Shown: positions 26,699 to 35,344, counted from the stretch's first letter. The stretch: DNA of 64,000 nt from Caldivirga sp. MU80 (GCF_001663375.1 NZ_LCTF01000001.1:44926-108925); one strand, 5' to 3'. Made by a program: numbers and translations. The notes: generated by a model not told the origin, from the sequence alone.

Positions 26699-27861
26699 TT
26701 AGCCCTAGCCGAGATGGTTAAGGTACCCTTACTGGGGGAGCTGAACTCAGGCAGCTTAAGGTAAGCCACGGCCGCCCCAGCCCTGGCTGCGGCATCAATG
26801 ACTAGTAGGTACCTAACCGCATCAGTGACTCCGACAAGCGGCTCAGCTATTGTTAACGCAGTGCTACCCAGCAGTGACCCAACCAAGGTTCCTGTACCAT
26901 AGATAGCGTTATAGACTGTTATCGCCCCCTTCTTATCCCTCGAGTTATCGAAGAGGTACGCCATGTAAGCCGTACTCGACACCGAGTTGGTGAAACCGGA
27001 CACCACGTTGAAGATAAACAACTGGTACACGTTCGTGCAGAACACGTACATCAATGGGAATGTTATTAGTAGGAACCTGCCCAGGAACATCATTAACCTC
27101 CTATGCCTATCCACCAATGAACCCACTGGTCTCTGAAGCATTAGTGTTGATGCACCACCCACTATGCTCAGTATGGCAACCTGCTCAGTGGTCATGTTGA
27201 ATACGTAGTATTGGGCCACTGGGAATATCGGCCAGGCGAAGGACCACACCATGGCGAATAGGAATGTTGCCGTTAGAAACCTCTCAATACCTCTAATACT
27301 TTGCCTAATGCTACCCAAGCCCCCATCATACCTAATACTGCTTAACTGCGTTAAAATGAATGCATTGCTCATTATTAACATTGCGGCTGTCAAGAACACG
27401 TACCTGGCTAACCCGTAATCCCCCTTCACCACTAAACCAGCCGTTAAGGTGGCTAATAGGCTACCCACGGCGCCGAAGAAGCCATACTCAGCAAGTACCC
27501 TACCCCTAGAGCCCCTACTTGCCCTCTCCATCAGCAACGCCCACGCGTAGGATGAAACACCACCAACTGCCGCTATCGATAGGTAGGTGGCTACATATAG
27601 CGTAGGGTTACCGTAGGATACAAAGGCCATGGTTAGCCACAGCACAGCCAATACTAACGTTGAAACCTTAAGAAGCTTAACAGGTTCGTTGAGGCCCCTT
27701 AGGGGTAATTGAACTAAACCAGCGAAGAAGCCGTTTGCGGATGAAACAAGGCCAAGGCCTATGTTGGAGACCCCGTTGGCCACGGCTAGGAATCCCATGA
27801 ACGGTTGCGTTAAGCCATTAGCAAGGTTTTGTATTAATACATACAGTTTAAGTTTATCCAC
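26695..27861 (-). CDS. MFS transporter
   Basis: Major facilitator protein of 388 residues with about 12 membrane segments and a central basic loop (SIRGIERF). The loop GSLVDRHRRLMMFLGR resembles the MFS motif-A repeat between TM8 and TM9. The start is a GTG with a TATA-like gtttaaatat 28 bp upstream. The substrate cannot be inferred. Confidence 0.85.
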   Translation of the reverse strand: MDKLKLYVLIQNLANGLTQPFMGFLAVANGVSNIGLGLVSSANGFFAGLVQLPLRGLNEPVKLLKVSTLVLAVLWLTMAFVSYGNPTLYVATYLSIAAVGGVSSYAWALLMERASRGSRGRVLAEYGFFGAVGSLLATLTAGLVVKGDYGLARYVFLTAAMLIMSNAFILTQLSSIRYDGGLGSIRQSIRGIERFLTATFLFAMVWSFAWPIFPVAQYYVFNMTTEQVAILSIVGGASTLMLQRPVGSLVDRHRRLMMFLGRFLLITFPLMYVFCTNVYQLFIFNVVSGFTNSVSSTAYMAYLFDNSRDKKGAITVYNAIYGTGTLVGSLLGSTALTIAEPLVGVTDAVRYLLVIDAAARAGAAVAYLKLPEFSSPSKGTLTISARAN

Positions 27862-28104
27862 AAAACTGGAAGGTTCATTAGATATTTAAACCTATCCCCT
27901 TAGCATGCACATTACTTAACCACTACGACCACAGATACAGCATAGACATTAAGCAAAAGACTGAGTTAAGGTGTTAGGTGAGTTAACAGCAATGACATTT
28001 CTTTTCCGTTGCGTAATGTTGCTCCACAGGGTAGCTGTGGCTGAGGATAAAATGTATTTTGCAGGTTTCTTTGCACATACTCAAAGGAGGTTCAGTAAGG
28101 TGCG

Positions 28105-28298
28105 TTGTTTATCTGCGTAAGGGTTCTTATGACCCCCTCCCCGCCTTGTTGGGTGGGGTTTGACTGTGGGGGTCTTGGTTGTTACCTTGCCTATTGCGGG
28201 GTTATTAAACACCCCAGCAGTAAAGCAGGGGTTAATAACCCGACGCATAAGACCCCACACAATGGGACAACCCCACCCCTAAAAGGGGCGAGACTTGA
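28105..28298 (+). repeat. GC-rich multi-hairpin element (transposon right-end-like, second type)
   Basis: Non-coding stretch of nested hairpins. gaccccc/gggggtc encloses ccccgcc/gggtgggg. CGGGGTTATTAA (28197-28208) pairs with TTAATAACCCG (28232-28242) and encloses CCCC/GGGG (28212-28215, 28228-28231). The final stem cccct-aaa-aggggc is at 28276-28289, followed by gagactt. The end resembles the element at 51710-51785 (aaccctaaagggcgaggct). It looks like a solo right end of an IS200/IS605-type element. The preceding 27862-28104 contains the MFS promoter and nothing else I can name. Confidence 0.5.
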
Positions 28299-28345
28299 CC
28301 ATTTTGTCATGGATAATGCTTTTAAAACTTCAAGGCTGTTCAGAT

Positions 28346-29371
28346 ATGAGGGTGGTTAATGTGCAGTATTACCTAGGTGTGGACGTGGGTGCGAGTTTCA
28401 TTAGGATAGGGGTTATAGATGGAGGCGGTAGGGTTATTGAGAAGATTAAGGTTCCCATGCCACCGGAGGGCAATGAGGATACTGTGGCTAACATAATTAT
28501 TAAGGGCGCTAAGGAAGACCTAGCCAAGTACCTACCCTCAATATCAGCGGTGGGTATAGGTTCAATAGGGCCCCTTGACCTTAAAACAGGTAACGTGATA
28601 ATAGCCCCCAACCTAAGGTGGAGGGTCAAGAGGTTCAGGCTTTACGCACCATTAAGAATCGGCCTCAAGCTACCCATAATCATCGGTAACGATGCAATGG
28701 CATCTGTCTGGGGGGAATACCTGTTCGGTCAAGGTGTTGGCAAGAATAACGTGGTTTACATAACGCTGTCCACGGGCATTGGGATGGGTGTAATAGTTGA
28801 TGGGCACCTCTTAGTTGGTAAGGATGGGAATGCGCATGAAATGGGCCACGCGGTGGTTGACATAGAATCCGACTTGCAGTGCGGCTGCGGTGGCTATGGG
28901 CACCTGGAGGCCATAGCAGGTGGTGGAAACATACCTAAAAGTGCCCGTTGGTACCTTGAGAAGCGGTATAGGGGTCAAATGAGTGAGGTGGCGTTGATGG
29001 TTAAGGAGGGTAAGGCAACAACCCCGGACATATTCAATGGATATAAGAGGGGGGATTCATTCGCCGTGGAGTTCATCGACTACGTGCTTAAGGCTATAGC
29101 AGCCGGCGTCGCTAATGTGATAAATGCCTATGACCCCGAAATCGTAATACTTGGCGGTAGTGTCTTCCTCAACAACACTGACGTAATCATGGATGGGTTA
29201 AGCAGATACGTAAAGAGGTACGTGGCCAATAGAATGCCTGAAATAACGGGCACACGCTTCGGCGACGATATAGGTATAATTGGGGCTGCGGCCTTAGCCA
29301 TAAGGGTCCCGGACTCCCTTAGACCATTCATAGAATCCCAGGAAAGAGAGATTACAACATCAAAGGGCTAG
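28346..29371 (+). CDS. ROK-family sugar kinase (glucokinase-like)
   Basis: ATP-dependent sugar kinase of 341 residues from the ATG at 28346, which has a TATA-like cttttaaaac 23-25 bp upstream; an upstream ATG at 28295 precedes that box. The phosphate-binding GVDVGASFIRIGV, the sugar-binding IGNDAMASVWGEYLFG and STGIGMGVIVDG are present. The zinc motif reads EMGHAVVD...CGCGGYGHLE, with His where many ROK proteins have Cys. The expected role is glucose (or related hexose) phosphorylation entering glycolysis. Confidence 0.92.
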   Translation: MRVVNVQYYLGVDVGASFIRIGVIDGGGRVIEKIKVPMPPEGNEDTVANIIIKGAKEDLAKYLPSISAVGIGSIGPLDLKTGNVIIAPNLRWRVKRFRLYAPLRIGLKLPIIIGNDAMASVWGEYLFGQGVGKNNVVYITLSTGIGMGVIVDGHLLVGKDGNAHEMGHAVVDIESDLQCGCGGYGHLEAIAGGGNIPKSARWYLEKRYRGQMSEVALMVKEGKATTPDIFNGYKRGDSFAVEFIDYVLKAIAAGVANVINAYDPEIVILGGSVFLNNTDVIMDGLSRYVKRYVANRMPEITGTRFGDDIGIIGAAALAIRVPDSLRPFIESQEREITTSKG

Positions 29372-29538
29372 TTAATAGGCATCACCCTTTTCGCTGCTGA
29401 AACATTCCATCACCCATCCTTAATGAGTACTGGTTAAGCTTACCTCATAACCCTACCTAATCATCAAGGCACAGTTAGGCTGCAGATTGTTGGAATTTCT
29501 AAAAACTTTAAAAGCAATTACGGAGTGGCGTTAAACAC

Positions 29539-30102
29539 ATGGAAAGGGAGGACGCTGTTGAAGATTTAAGTAGAATAATGACCGAGAGGGGGTTTACCCT
29601 AAGTAGGCTTAATGATGAATCCTTCATAGCTAGGTTAGGTTCCCTAAACCTATTAATATGGCTGCCCAGCGAGGATTACCTATTGATAAGTGACCCGCTT
29701 GAATTTGTCGATAAGATGGGGTTAAGTAAGGTGGATGGCATTGTAGTAGTCTCTTATAGGGCGTTTTACATGGCTGATGAGGTTAGTAAGCTGGTTGACA
29801 TGGTTAGGGTTTGGAATGGCATGCACCTGAACATTAAGGTTTACGCAGTTGACATATATAGGCTTGAGGAGCGGCTTGAGGAGACTATTAACCTGGCGTT
29901 AACCACGTTTTCATCTAAGGTATCCAACATTAATGAACCTGATGGGCCATGCCCCAAATGCGGCGCACAAATGATAGTGAAGTATAGGCATAAGCATAAG
30001 TCCTACATATACGGCGAATCGGTCACTGAGGATGTGATAGTGTGCGACAGATGCTTGATAAAGATACACAGGATTAAGGGTTCGGGTCTGGTTGGTGGTT
30101 AA
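29539..30102 (+). CDS. hypothetical protein with C-terminal zinc ribbon
   Basis: 187 residues, not recognised. The N-terminal part is alpha/beta (LIWLPSEDYLLISDPLEF; VDGIVVVSYRAF). The C-terminus has CPKCG about 27 residues before CDRC, forming a probable four-cysteine zinc ribbon with a basic stretch (YRHKHKS) between. A TATA-like ctttaaaag at 29507-29515 is centred 28 bp upstream of the ATG. It stands alone in its direction. Confidence 0.65.
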   Translation: MEREDAVEDLSRIMTERGFTLSRLNDESFIARLGSLNLLIWLPSEDYLLISDPLEFVDKMGLSKVDGIVVVSYRAFYMADEVSKLVDMVRVWNGMHLNIKVYAVDIYRLEERLEETINLALTTFSSKVSNINEPDGPCPKCGAQMIVKYRHKHKSYIYGESVTEDVIVCDRCLIKIHRIKGSGLVGG

Positions 30103-30184
30103 TTAATTGGGTTACTTGTAGGTGGCTTTTTCTTTCTTCATTCCTTCATTTCTCTTTCTCCCCCTTCCTCTGGTTTCATTGTTC

Positions 30185-30668
30185 ATTGGGGGGTACACTC
30201 GATGTGTTCCTTGGATCCACAATTATTACGGGCACTCCGTATTCAATCATCTTTGCCACTATTGCATGTTGAAGCCTCCTGTGTGCGAACATTGTGAACT
30301 TTCAACCTCCTAATTGCAGACTTACTACCACTGCCTTTCCCTAGTCACTTTAACCAACGCCAATGCGTAATCATAAATGTTCCTAGCAACGTGAGCCCTA
30401 AAGCCATTAATTCCTCAAAATGCCGTAAAATAATTGATGTAATATTGAGACTTATTCGGAACCTCGTCTAAATCCCACAATGCATCAACAACCCACTGCA
30501 TAGCATGCCTATGAAGCACCAAATCCCAAAGCAAATCACTCAGATTACCATCAACAACCTCAACCCCAGCCCTCAAAGCCTTATGACACACACCCTCAGG
30601 AATCCACCAAAAAGACAGGCGGACCCCCCCCCCTCACAGGGTAAACACCACCAAGACTTTACACCCAT
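30185..30668 (-). pseudogene. decayed TnpB (IS605 OrfB-type) remnant
   Basis: Reading the minus strand, short blocks typical of crenarchaeal TnpB proteins appear in different frames. VRLSFWWIPEGVCHKALRAG and VEVVDGNLSDLLWDLVLHRH, then NGFRAHVARNIYDYALALVK, form the N-terminal part. RRLQHAIVAKMIEYGVPVII and VDPRNTSS are from the region just before the zinc ribbon. The middle of the protein is missing, an in-frame stop follows NYFTAF, and a run of ten C (30624-30633 on the plus strand) lies at a frame break. The rest of 30103-30821 holds a pyrimidine tract (30124-30172), possibly the old C-terminal tail, and the next gene's promoter. Confidence 0.8.
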
Positions 30669-30821
30669 GGATTTATAAACCTTGCATCGGAAGCACACAG
30701 ACCGCACAATTACACCTATCCGCAAATAATTACAGTTAATGTAGACACAGCTACGGTTAGTGAATCCGAATTAAGCACAACCTAGGGTAATTGTTTAATA
30801 ACCCAGGTTTTTCACTGGTTT

Positions 30822-31547
30822 ATGGGGTTAACGGCTGTTATATTGGCTGGTGGTTTTGGTAAAAGGCTTAGGCCGCTCACGGATGATAGACCCAAGCCGC
30901 TGGTGGAGGTTGCGGGTAGGCCAATACTAGCCTGGCAGATAGACTGGTTAAGGGAACAGGGTGTAACTGACATAGTACTTGCCGTCGGTTACCTGGGTGG
31001 GAAGATATTCGAATACGTTGGCGATGGCTCCCAGTTCGGCGTTAAGGTATACTACAGCGTGGAGCGTGAACCCCTGGGTACTGGTGGCGCTATTAAGAAT
31101 GCATTGAAGTACATTAACGATGAATACTTCATAGTAGTCAATGGTGACATAATAACTAACCTTGGTGTAGGTAGGCTACTAAATGCGCTCAGCAATGACG
31201 CAATCGGCGCCATTGCATTGACACCCCTCAGGAGTCCATACGGCATAGTTCAGGTTGATGAGAGGGGGTTCATAGTTAACTTCCAGGAGAAGCCGCAGTT
31301 GCCCTACCTCATAAACGCCGGCGTGTATGCCCTAAGGAAGTTGATTAAGGATTACCTACCTGAGAAGGGGGACATTGAGGTTCACACGTTCCCCAGGCTG
31401 GCTAGGGATAAGAAGCTTCTTGGGGTATCGTACAGTGACGTTTACTGGAAGTCGATAGACACGCTTAAGGATTTGGAGGAGGCTGATAAGGCCATCAACG
31501 AACAAGGTGTTTTCAATAAAATGGTTAACAGCAGCGTTAGACATTAA
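30822..31547 (+). CDS. sugar-1-phosphate nucleotidyltransferase (mannose-1-P guanylyltransferase-like)
   Basis: Makes an NDP-sugar from a sugar 1-phosphate and an NTP. It has 241 residues, the short form without a C-terminal beta-helix. The signature is AVILAGGFGKRLRPLTDDRPKPLVEV; catalytic-loop features are YFIVVNGDI and FQEKPQLPYLINAGVYAL. It is closest in appearance to archaeal GDP-mannose or dTDP-glucose pyrophosphorylases; the base and sugar cannot be fixed. A TATA-like gtttaataac lies about 25 bp upstream. Repeat 31572-31801 follows the stop. Confidence 0.88.
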   Translation: MGLTAVILAGGFGKRLRPLTDDRPKPLVEVAGRPILAWQIDWLREQGVTDIVLAVGYLGGKIFEYVGDGSQFGVKVYYSVEREPLGTGGAIKNALKYINDEYFIVVNGDIITNLGVGRLLNALSNDAIGAIALTPLRSPYGIVQVDERGFIVNFQEKPQLPYLINAGVYALRKLIKDYLPEKGDIEVHTFPRLARDKKLLGVSYSDVYWKSIDTLKDLEEADKAINEQGVFNKMVNSSVRH

Positions 31548-31571
31548 CATATAGAAATGGTAACGGCAACT

Positions 31572-31801
31572 GTTTCTCAGTAGATGGCGGGGAATGATGA
31601 ACCGCCATCTACCTCTCAATGGTCTCCCTGGGCCCCCTCACCGCAGTGGCTCCCCACCCGTCGCCATGGGCTTCCTAGCTCTGCGGGTCTCGGAAACCCA
31701 GGGGCACAATTAGGGGTATTTGGGCTGGATTTATAGATGCGATGCCTTAGGCATCAATGAAAATAAGCGCCACGAATAGCTATGAAAACTGAAACTGCCC
31801 C
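31572..31801 (+). repeat. 230-bp dispersed repeat, copy 1
   Basis: Nearly collinear with 60210-60441. It starts gtttctcagtag, contains an 11-bp perfect hairpin (gtagatggcgg/ccgccatctac, 31580-31612), then conserved gtctccctgggccccctcac, a segment ctctgcgggtctcggaaa, and ends atgaaaactgaaactgcccc. The loop of the hairpin differs between the copies while the stem is kept. It contains no ORF. It may be a miniature transposon or the left end of one, since its last bases form an ATG-led reading frame. Confidence 0.7.
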
Positions 31802-31845
31802 TTAATAGTTTAATATCCTTTTAATATGCACCTTAACATCAATCA

Positions 31846-32700
31846 TCATAGTGGTAGTAGCTGTGCCACGTCGAACACGGAGTACTTGCCGGGTATTGAA
31901 TTACTACAGTAAACCTTATCAACGGCCCTACTTAACTTGGCCTCGGCCTCACCTATCATTATGCAGTGGGTGGCCACCACAGTGATGCTTGACGCACCCA
32001 TCCCCCTGAGTACATTAGCAGCGCCGATTATAGTTCCCCCCGTGGATATTATGTCATCAATTATGACTATGTCCTTGCCCTTAACATTTATGCTCCTCAA
32101 TGTGAATGAAACCTCACCCGTATACCTATCCCTATGCTTCTCCAAGTAGTCGTACTCAACCCCAAGTTCATTGGCTAACTCTTGCGCCCTCCAAAGGGAG
32201 CCCAAGTCAGGGCTTACAACGACGGGGTTCCCTAAACCCCTCAGGGCTTCGGCGTATAGTTTAAACGGTTTAAGGTTTATGAAGCCATTAAACCCGTTAA
32301 GGCTCTGGGGTTTGTGAAGATCAACCACGTACAGGTAATCCACCCCAAGGTTCTTAAGGGTGTTCAACAGCACGTTTATGCTCACTGGTTCACCCTCAAG
32401 GAACCTCCTATCCTGCCTGGCGTAGGGCATGTAGGGTATGAATAACCCTATCCTGGACGCTCCAAGCCCCTTAACGGCATCCACAAGCAGCATGACCCTG
32501 ATTAACCCCTGGTCCTGGTTAGGGTACAGCCTGGTCACGTAAAGAACATCATCACCATTAAGCTTGGTAGTGACCCTAACGTACTGCTCACCATCAGGGA
32601 AGTATTTGTGAGTCACCTCACTGGCATTGGCATTTATCCTAGCCGCCACGTTAGGCCCCAAATCCCTTGAATGCTCATCGAATAAAACCACCCTACCCAT
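31846..32700 (-). CDS. prs: ribose-phosphate pyrophosphokinase (PRPP synthase)
   Basis: Makes PRPP from ribose 5-phosphate and ATP for nucleotide, His and Trp synthesis. It has 284 residues, a typical archaeal length. Marks are FPDGEQYVR, the flexible-loop segment FIPYMPYARQDRRF, VSPDLGS, EKHRDR and the PRPP loop VIIDDIISTGGTI. A TATA-like gtttaaaaac lies about 33 bp upstream, giving a short leader. Confidence 0.95.
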   Translation of the reverse strand: MGRVVLFDEHSRDLGPNVAARINANASEVTHKYFPDGEQYVRVTTKLNGDDVLYVTRLYPNQDQGLIRVMLLVDAVKGLGASRIGLFIPYMPYARQDRRFLEGEPVSINVLLNTLKNLGVDYLYVVDLHKPQSLNGFNGFINLKPFKLYAEALRGLGNPVVVSPDLGSLWRAQELANELGVEYDYLEKHRDRYTGEVSFTLRSINVKGKDIVIIDDIISTGGTIIGAANVLRGMGASSITVVATHCIMIGEAEAKLSRAVDKVYCSNSIPGKYSVFDVAQLLPL

Positions 32701-32733
32701 ATGGTGAAGATGTAAATTAACGGTGTTTTTAAA

Positions 32734-33348
32734 CTATTGGCTTAACTGTTTTCCAACGCCCTCAAGGAACCCCACGATGAATAATAAACCCCTCTTAACG
32801 TTTGGATCAGTCATCAGCTTCCTGAGCAGTGCCACCACTGATACGGATTCACCAGCCTTGACCGACTCGACAGCTGCCTTGACCGCCTCGCTGAGTTTAA
32901 CCTTTGATAATAGGGGTAGCGAGTCACCTATTGACGCAACCAAGTCCTGCATAGCCTTTATGGCATCGCCATTACTCAACAGGGCGCCCATTGAATCAAC
33001 TAATCCACTATCACTAAGCATGCCTAGTAATGTTAACAGTTTAGTTAGTTGCTCAACCATTTTCCTATCGCTTAACTTTGCCAGTAGCTTGACTAGGTTC
33101 TCCATGTTAGCCAGGAGGACTACGTTATCTGTGGTTAGTAGCTGGTTGAACACCTCCCTCAGGAACTCTTCATCACTCAGCAGATCGTTGACTAGGTCGA
33201 GTAGGCCTAGTTCATTGAGCCTTTTAGCTATTGACACCAGTTTACTTACGGCATCAAGGTTCTCCATGCTTATTAAACTAGCCAACTTATCCTCACTTGA
33301 TTCACTCGTCATAATAGGCACGTTGACCTGGGCTTTTAAACTACTCAT
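32734..33348 (-). CDS. DUF1641-domain protein of the sulfur operon
   Basis: 204 residues, almost entirely helical and leucine-rich, with the DUF1641-like central part (LSDSGLVDSMGALLSNGDAI, then PLLSKVKLSEAVKAAVES). DUF1641 proteins commonly sit next to SQR-type flavoproteins and formate dehydrogenase-like genes; their function is not established. It starts 5 bp after the SQR stop and is the last gene of the dsrE-tusA-sqr operon. An ORF of similar length on the opposite strand is a shadow of its biased composition. Confidence 0.8.
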   Translation of the reverse strand: MSSLKAQVNVPIMTSESSEDKLASLISMENLDAVSKLVSIAKRLNELGLLDLVNDLLSDEEFLREVFNQLLTTDNVVLLANMENLVKLLAKLSDRKMVEQLTKLLTLLGMLSDSGLVDSMGALLSNGDAIKAMQDLVASIGDSLPLLSKVKLSEAVKAAVESVKAGESVSVVALLRKLMTDPNVKRGLLFIVGFLEGVGKQLSQ

Positions 33349-33353
33349 AGTTA

Positions 33354-34547
33354 TTACCCGTAAATGTTCTTTAGCTTTTCAGGTGCAGTTGCGTTGAAGT
33401 AAGCCTCCATTAATGGATCCCACAATTCAGGGTACTTAAGCATACTCCAGTATGATGAGGCGAAGGCCATCTTAAACAGGTGATTAACCCTATTAGGTGG
33501 GTACTTAACGGTGCCATGGGTACCATCGCTTATGACGAATGTGCCTAAGCCGTAGCCCATGTCGAAGGGGCAGTGGGTCCTACCCGTGTTACGTGCATAG
33601 CCACCTGTGAGTATCTTAGCCACCACTGTAGCCTGCAGGTGCGCCGTTACCCCGGTTTTGGCTACTGGTAGTGCGGATGCATCGCCTATAACGAAGGCGT
33701 CGTCGAATCCCTTAATCCTGTTGGTATCCTTATCAGCTAGGACGAAGCCATCTGGGTCAAGTACATTATCAGGGTTGTACTTAATGTTAACCCCAATGTG
33801 AGGTGGTATGACTATTGCGGCGTTGAATTTAAGCTCCTCACCCTCTACAGAGTAAGCCACGCCCTTATCGGCATCAATACTGTCAAGGGTGAAGAAGGTG
33901 GTAACCTCAATGCCACGCTCCTTTAATATAGGCTCAACAACCTCATTCATGGGTTCAGCTGGGTAGGGCCTTGGGTATGATGTGGCGTAGACAACCTTAA
34001 CCTTATCTCTAACGCCCATCTCCCTAAGGTACTCATCGGCTAGTAAAACACCCTCCAGTGGGCTTGGGGGGCATCTGTAGCGTTCGTAGGCAAGTATGAA
34101 CGCTAAGGTACCCTCCTTAATACTATTAATCGTCCTCCACACCTTCCAGGCGTTCTCCTCATTACTGTGGTAATTGCCGTATAGGTCAATTACCTTACTT
34201 AAACCTGGGATCTTGGAGTAGTCAACAGTGGCCCCAGTGGCCACCACTAGGTAATCGTAGCCTAGCCTTTTACCGTTCTCCAGTTCAACGTACCTATCAT
34301 TCAGGTTAATTAACCTGGCGCCGGACTGTATGAAGTTAACCCAAGGCTTAATCAAGGTTGTTATCTCCCTTTTTATGGGCTTCCTAGAGCCCTTGAAGGC
34401 TATGTAGAGTAGCCACGGTAGGAAGTAGTTGTAGGGCTGCTTATCCACCACCATTACCTCGAATTCGTCCTTAGGCAGCCTATTAGCTAAAACTAAGCCT
34501 CCAGTACCTCCGCCAACGATGACTACCCTCTTTTTAACGCTACCCAT
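33354..34547 (-). CDS. sulfide:quinone oxidoreductase-like FAD flavoprotein
   Basis: 397 residues. It has an N-terminal FAD-binding VVIVGGGTGGLVLANRL, a second nucleotide-region YDYLVVATGATVDYSKIPG and the C-terminal FAD motif AFVIGDASALP. Two cysteines at SQR-like positions are visible (YRCPPSP and THCPFDMG). Family members oxidise sulfide or persulfides and pass electrons to quinones, bound to the membrane surface. It sits with TusA and DsrE, sulfur-carrier proteins, which supports a role in sulfur handling. SQR is the likeliest subtype; NADH dehydrogenase-type flavoproteins are the alternative. Confidence 0.88.
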   Translation of the reverse strand: MGSVKKRVVIVGGGTGGLVLANRLPKDEFEVMVVDKQPYNYFLPWLLYIAFKGSRKPIKREITTLIKPWVNFIQSGARLINLNDRYVELENGKRLGYDYLVVATGATVDYSKIPGLSKVIDLYGNYHSNEENAWKVWRTINSIKEGTLAFILAYERYRCPPSPLEGVLLADEYLREMGVRDKVKVVYATSYPRPYPAEPMNEVVEPILKERGIEVTTFFTLDSIDADKGVAYSVEGEELKFNAAIVIPPHIGVNIKYNPDNVLDPDGFVLADKDTNRIKGFDDAFVIGDASALPVAKTGVTAHLQATVVAKILTGGYARNTGRTHCPFDMGYGLGTFVISDGTHGTVKYPPNRVNHLFKMAFASSYWSMLKYPELWDPLMEAYFNATAPEKLKNIYG

Positions 34548-34553
34548 GATTCA

Positions 34554-34805
34554 TCACCTCTTGGCCGTGACCTTAATCACCGCTATTATTTTGTCCTGCT
34601 CCTTCCTAAGCTCCACCAGTTGATTGCCAGTCCTACTTATCCAAGCCTTGACATCAGGCTCGAAGCCTGGGTCAGTTGCCCAAACCTCTATTACATCGCC
34701 GTTCTTGGCGTTCCTGTAGGCCTTAATCAACTCGGTTATTGGACCTGGGCAAGCAATCCCCCTTGCATCCACCGTTATCCTGTTACCCTGGCTCATGCCC
34801 ACCAC
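34554..34805 (-). CDS. tusA: TusA-family sulfur carrier
   Basis: 83 residues. It contains the CPxP motif (VDARGIACPGPITELIKA) whose Cys carries persulfide sulfur, and the usual later Asp-rich loop (ATDPGFEPDVKAW). It starts immediately behind the DsrE stop and ends 6 bp before the flavoprotein start. In archaeal and bacterial sulfur oxidisers TusA passes sulfur between DsrE-type proteins and downstream enzymes. Confidence 0.93.
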   Translation of the reverse strand: MVGMSQGNRITVDARGIACPGPITELIKAYRNAKNGDVIEVWATDPGFEPDVKAWISRTGNQLVELRKEQDKIIAVIKVTAKR

Positions 34806-35219
34806 CTATATGAAGAGTACCTGCCCACCCTTGGCCATCTCCAGGAACGTGGTTACGCCAACTACGTCGTCGACGATGCTTGGGTCGAAGTCCTCCTTCT
34901 TAAGACCCATGGCCTCAGCCATCATTGAGCAGGCATAGACCTTAACCTTACCCAGCTCCTTACCCTGCTTAACCATCTCAACCCAACTTGGAGCCTTGAT
35001 CCTAGCCATACCCTGCTGTAGGGCTGGTACCATTTGCTCAAACTCCTTGGGCCAAACAGGCTGGGCAGGCTTCCTAAGTACCTTGGTTAACGCCCAGCCC
35101 GTTATGAATATGTTAACCTCGTAACCCAGAGCCGCAGCCGCCTGCGTTATTACACCGACTGGTATTAGTCTATCATCCGTACCCGAGAAGACAATCATAC
35201 TTATCTTTTCACTACCCAT
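34806..35219 (-). CDS. DsrE-family protein
   Basis: 137 residues from the ATG at 35219, chosen because a TATA-like gtttacatac lies about 31 bp upstream and because the conserved domain starts there (EKISMIVFSGTDDRLIPVG). An ATG at 35285 would run through the promoter and its inverted repeat. DsrE-fold proteins bind or transfer persulfide sulfur; the conserved Cys is in VYACSMMAEAMG. It is the first gene of the dsrE-tusA-sqr-DUF1641 operon. Confidence 0.9.
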   Translation of the reverse strand: MGSEKISMIVFSGTDDRLIPVGVITQAAAALGYEVNIFITGWALTKVLRKPAQPVWPKEFEQMVPALQQGMARIKAPSWVEMVKQGKELGKVKVYACSMMAEAMGLKKEDFDPSIVDDVVGVTTFLEMAKGGQVLFI

Positions 35220-35252
35220 ACCGGTCAAATGTGAAATAGAACATATGTATGT

Positions 35253-35301
35253 AAACTTTTCCATCGTAAAGGCAATCATCGGCACTACGATGGAAAAGTT
35301 T
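35253..35301. promoter_or_regulatory. perfect 16-bp inverted repeat upstream of the sulfur operon
   Basis: Arms aaacttttccatcgta (35253-35268) and tacgatggaaaagttt (35286-35301) are exact reverse complements separated by 17 bp. The left arm touches the predicted TATA region of the DsrE gene. It is a strong candidate operator for a dimeric regulator sensing sulfur or redox state, though a DNA hairpin of mobile origin is possible. No regulator gene is adjacent. The following 35302-35573 contains no ORF that I can support. Confidence 0.7.
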
Positions 35302-35344
35302 ATTAAGGGTAGCTTTGTGAAACATAATTTAGCTATTTAAAATG

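Noticed and set aside
28105..28359. 84-codon ORF in the hairpin element
   Set aside because: It is made of inverted repeats and ends inside the kinase gene; better explained as structured non-coding DNA.
30122..30313. 63-codon plus-strand ORF
   Set aside because: It is the antisense of the TnpB remnant and of a pyrimidine tract.
32723..33397. Long plus-strand ORF of 224 codons opposite the DUF1641 gene
   Set aside because: It mirrors the Leu/Ser-biased DUF1641 frame, has no promoter or recognisable domain, and the minus-strand gene fits its operon.
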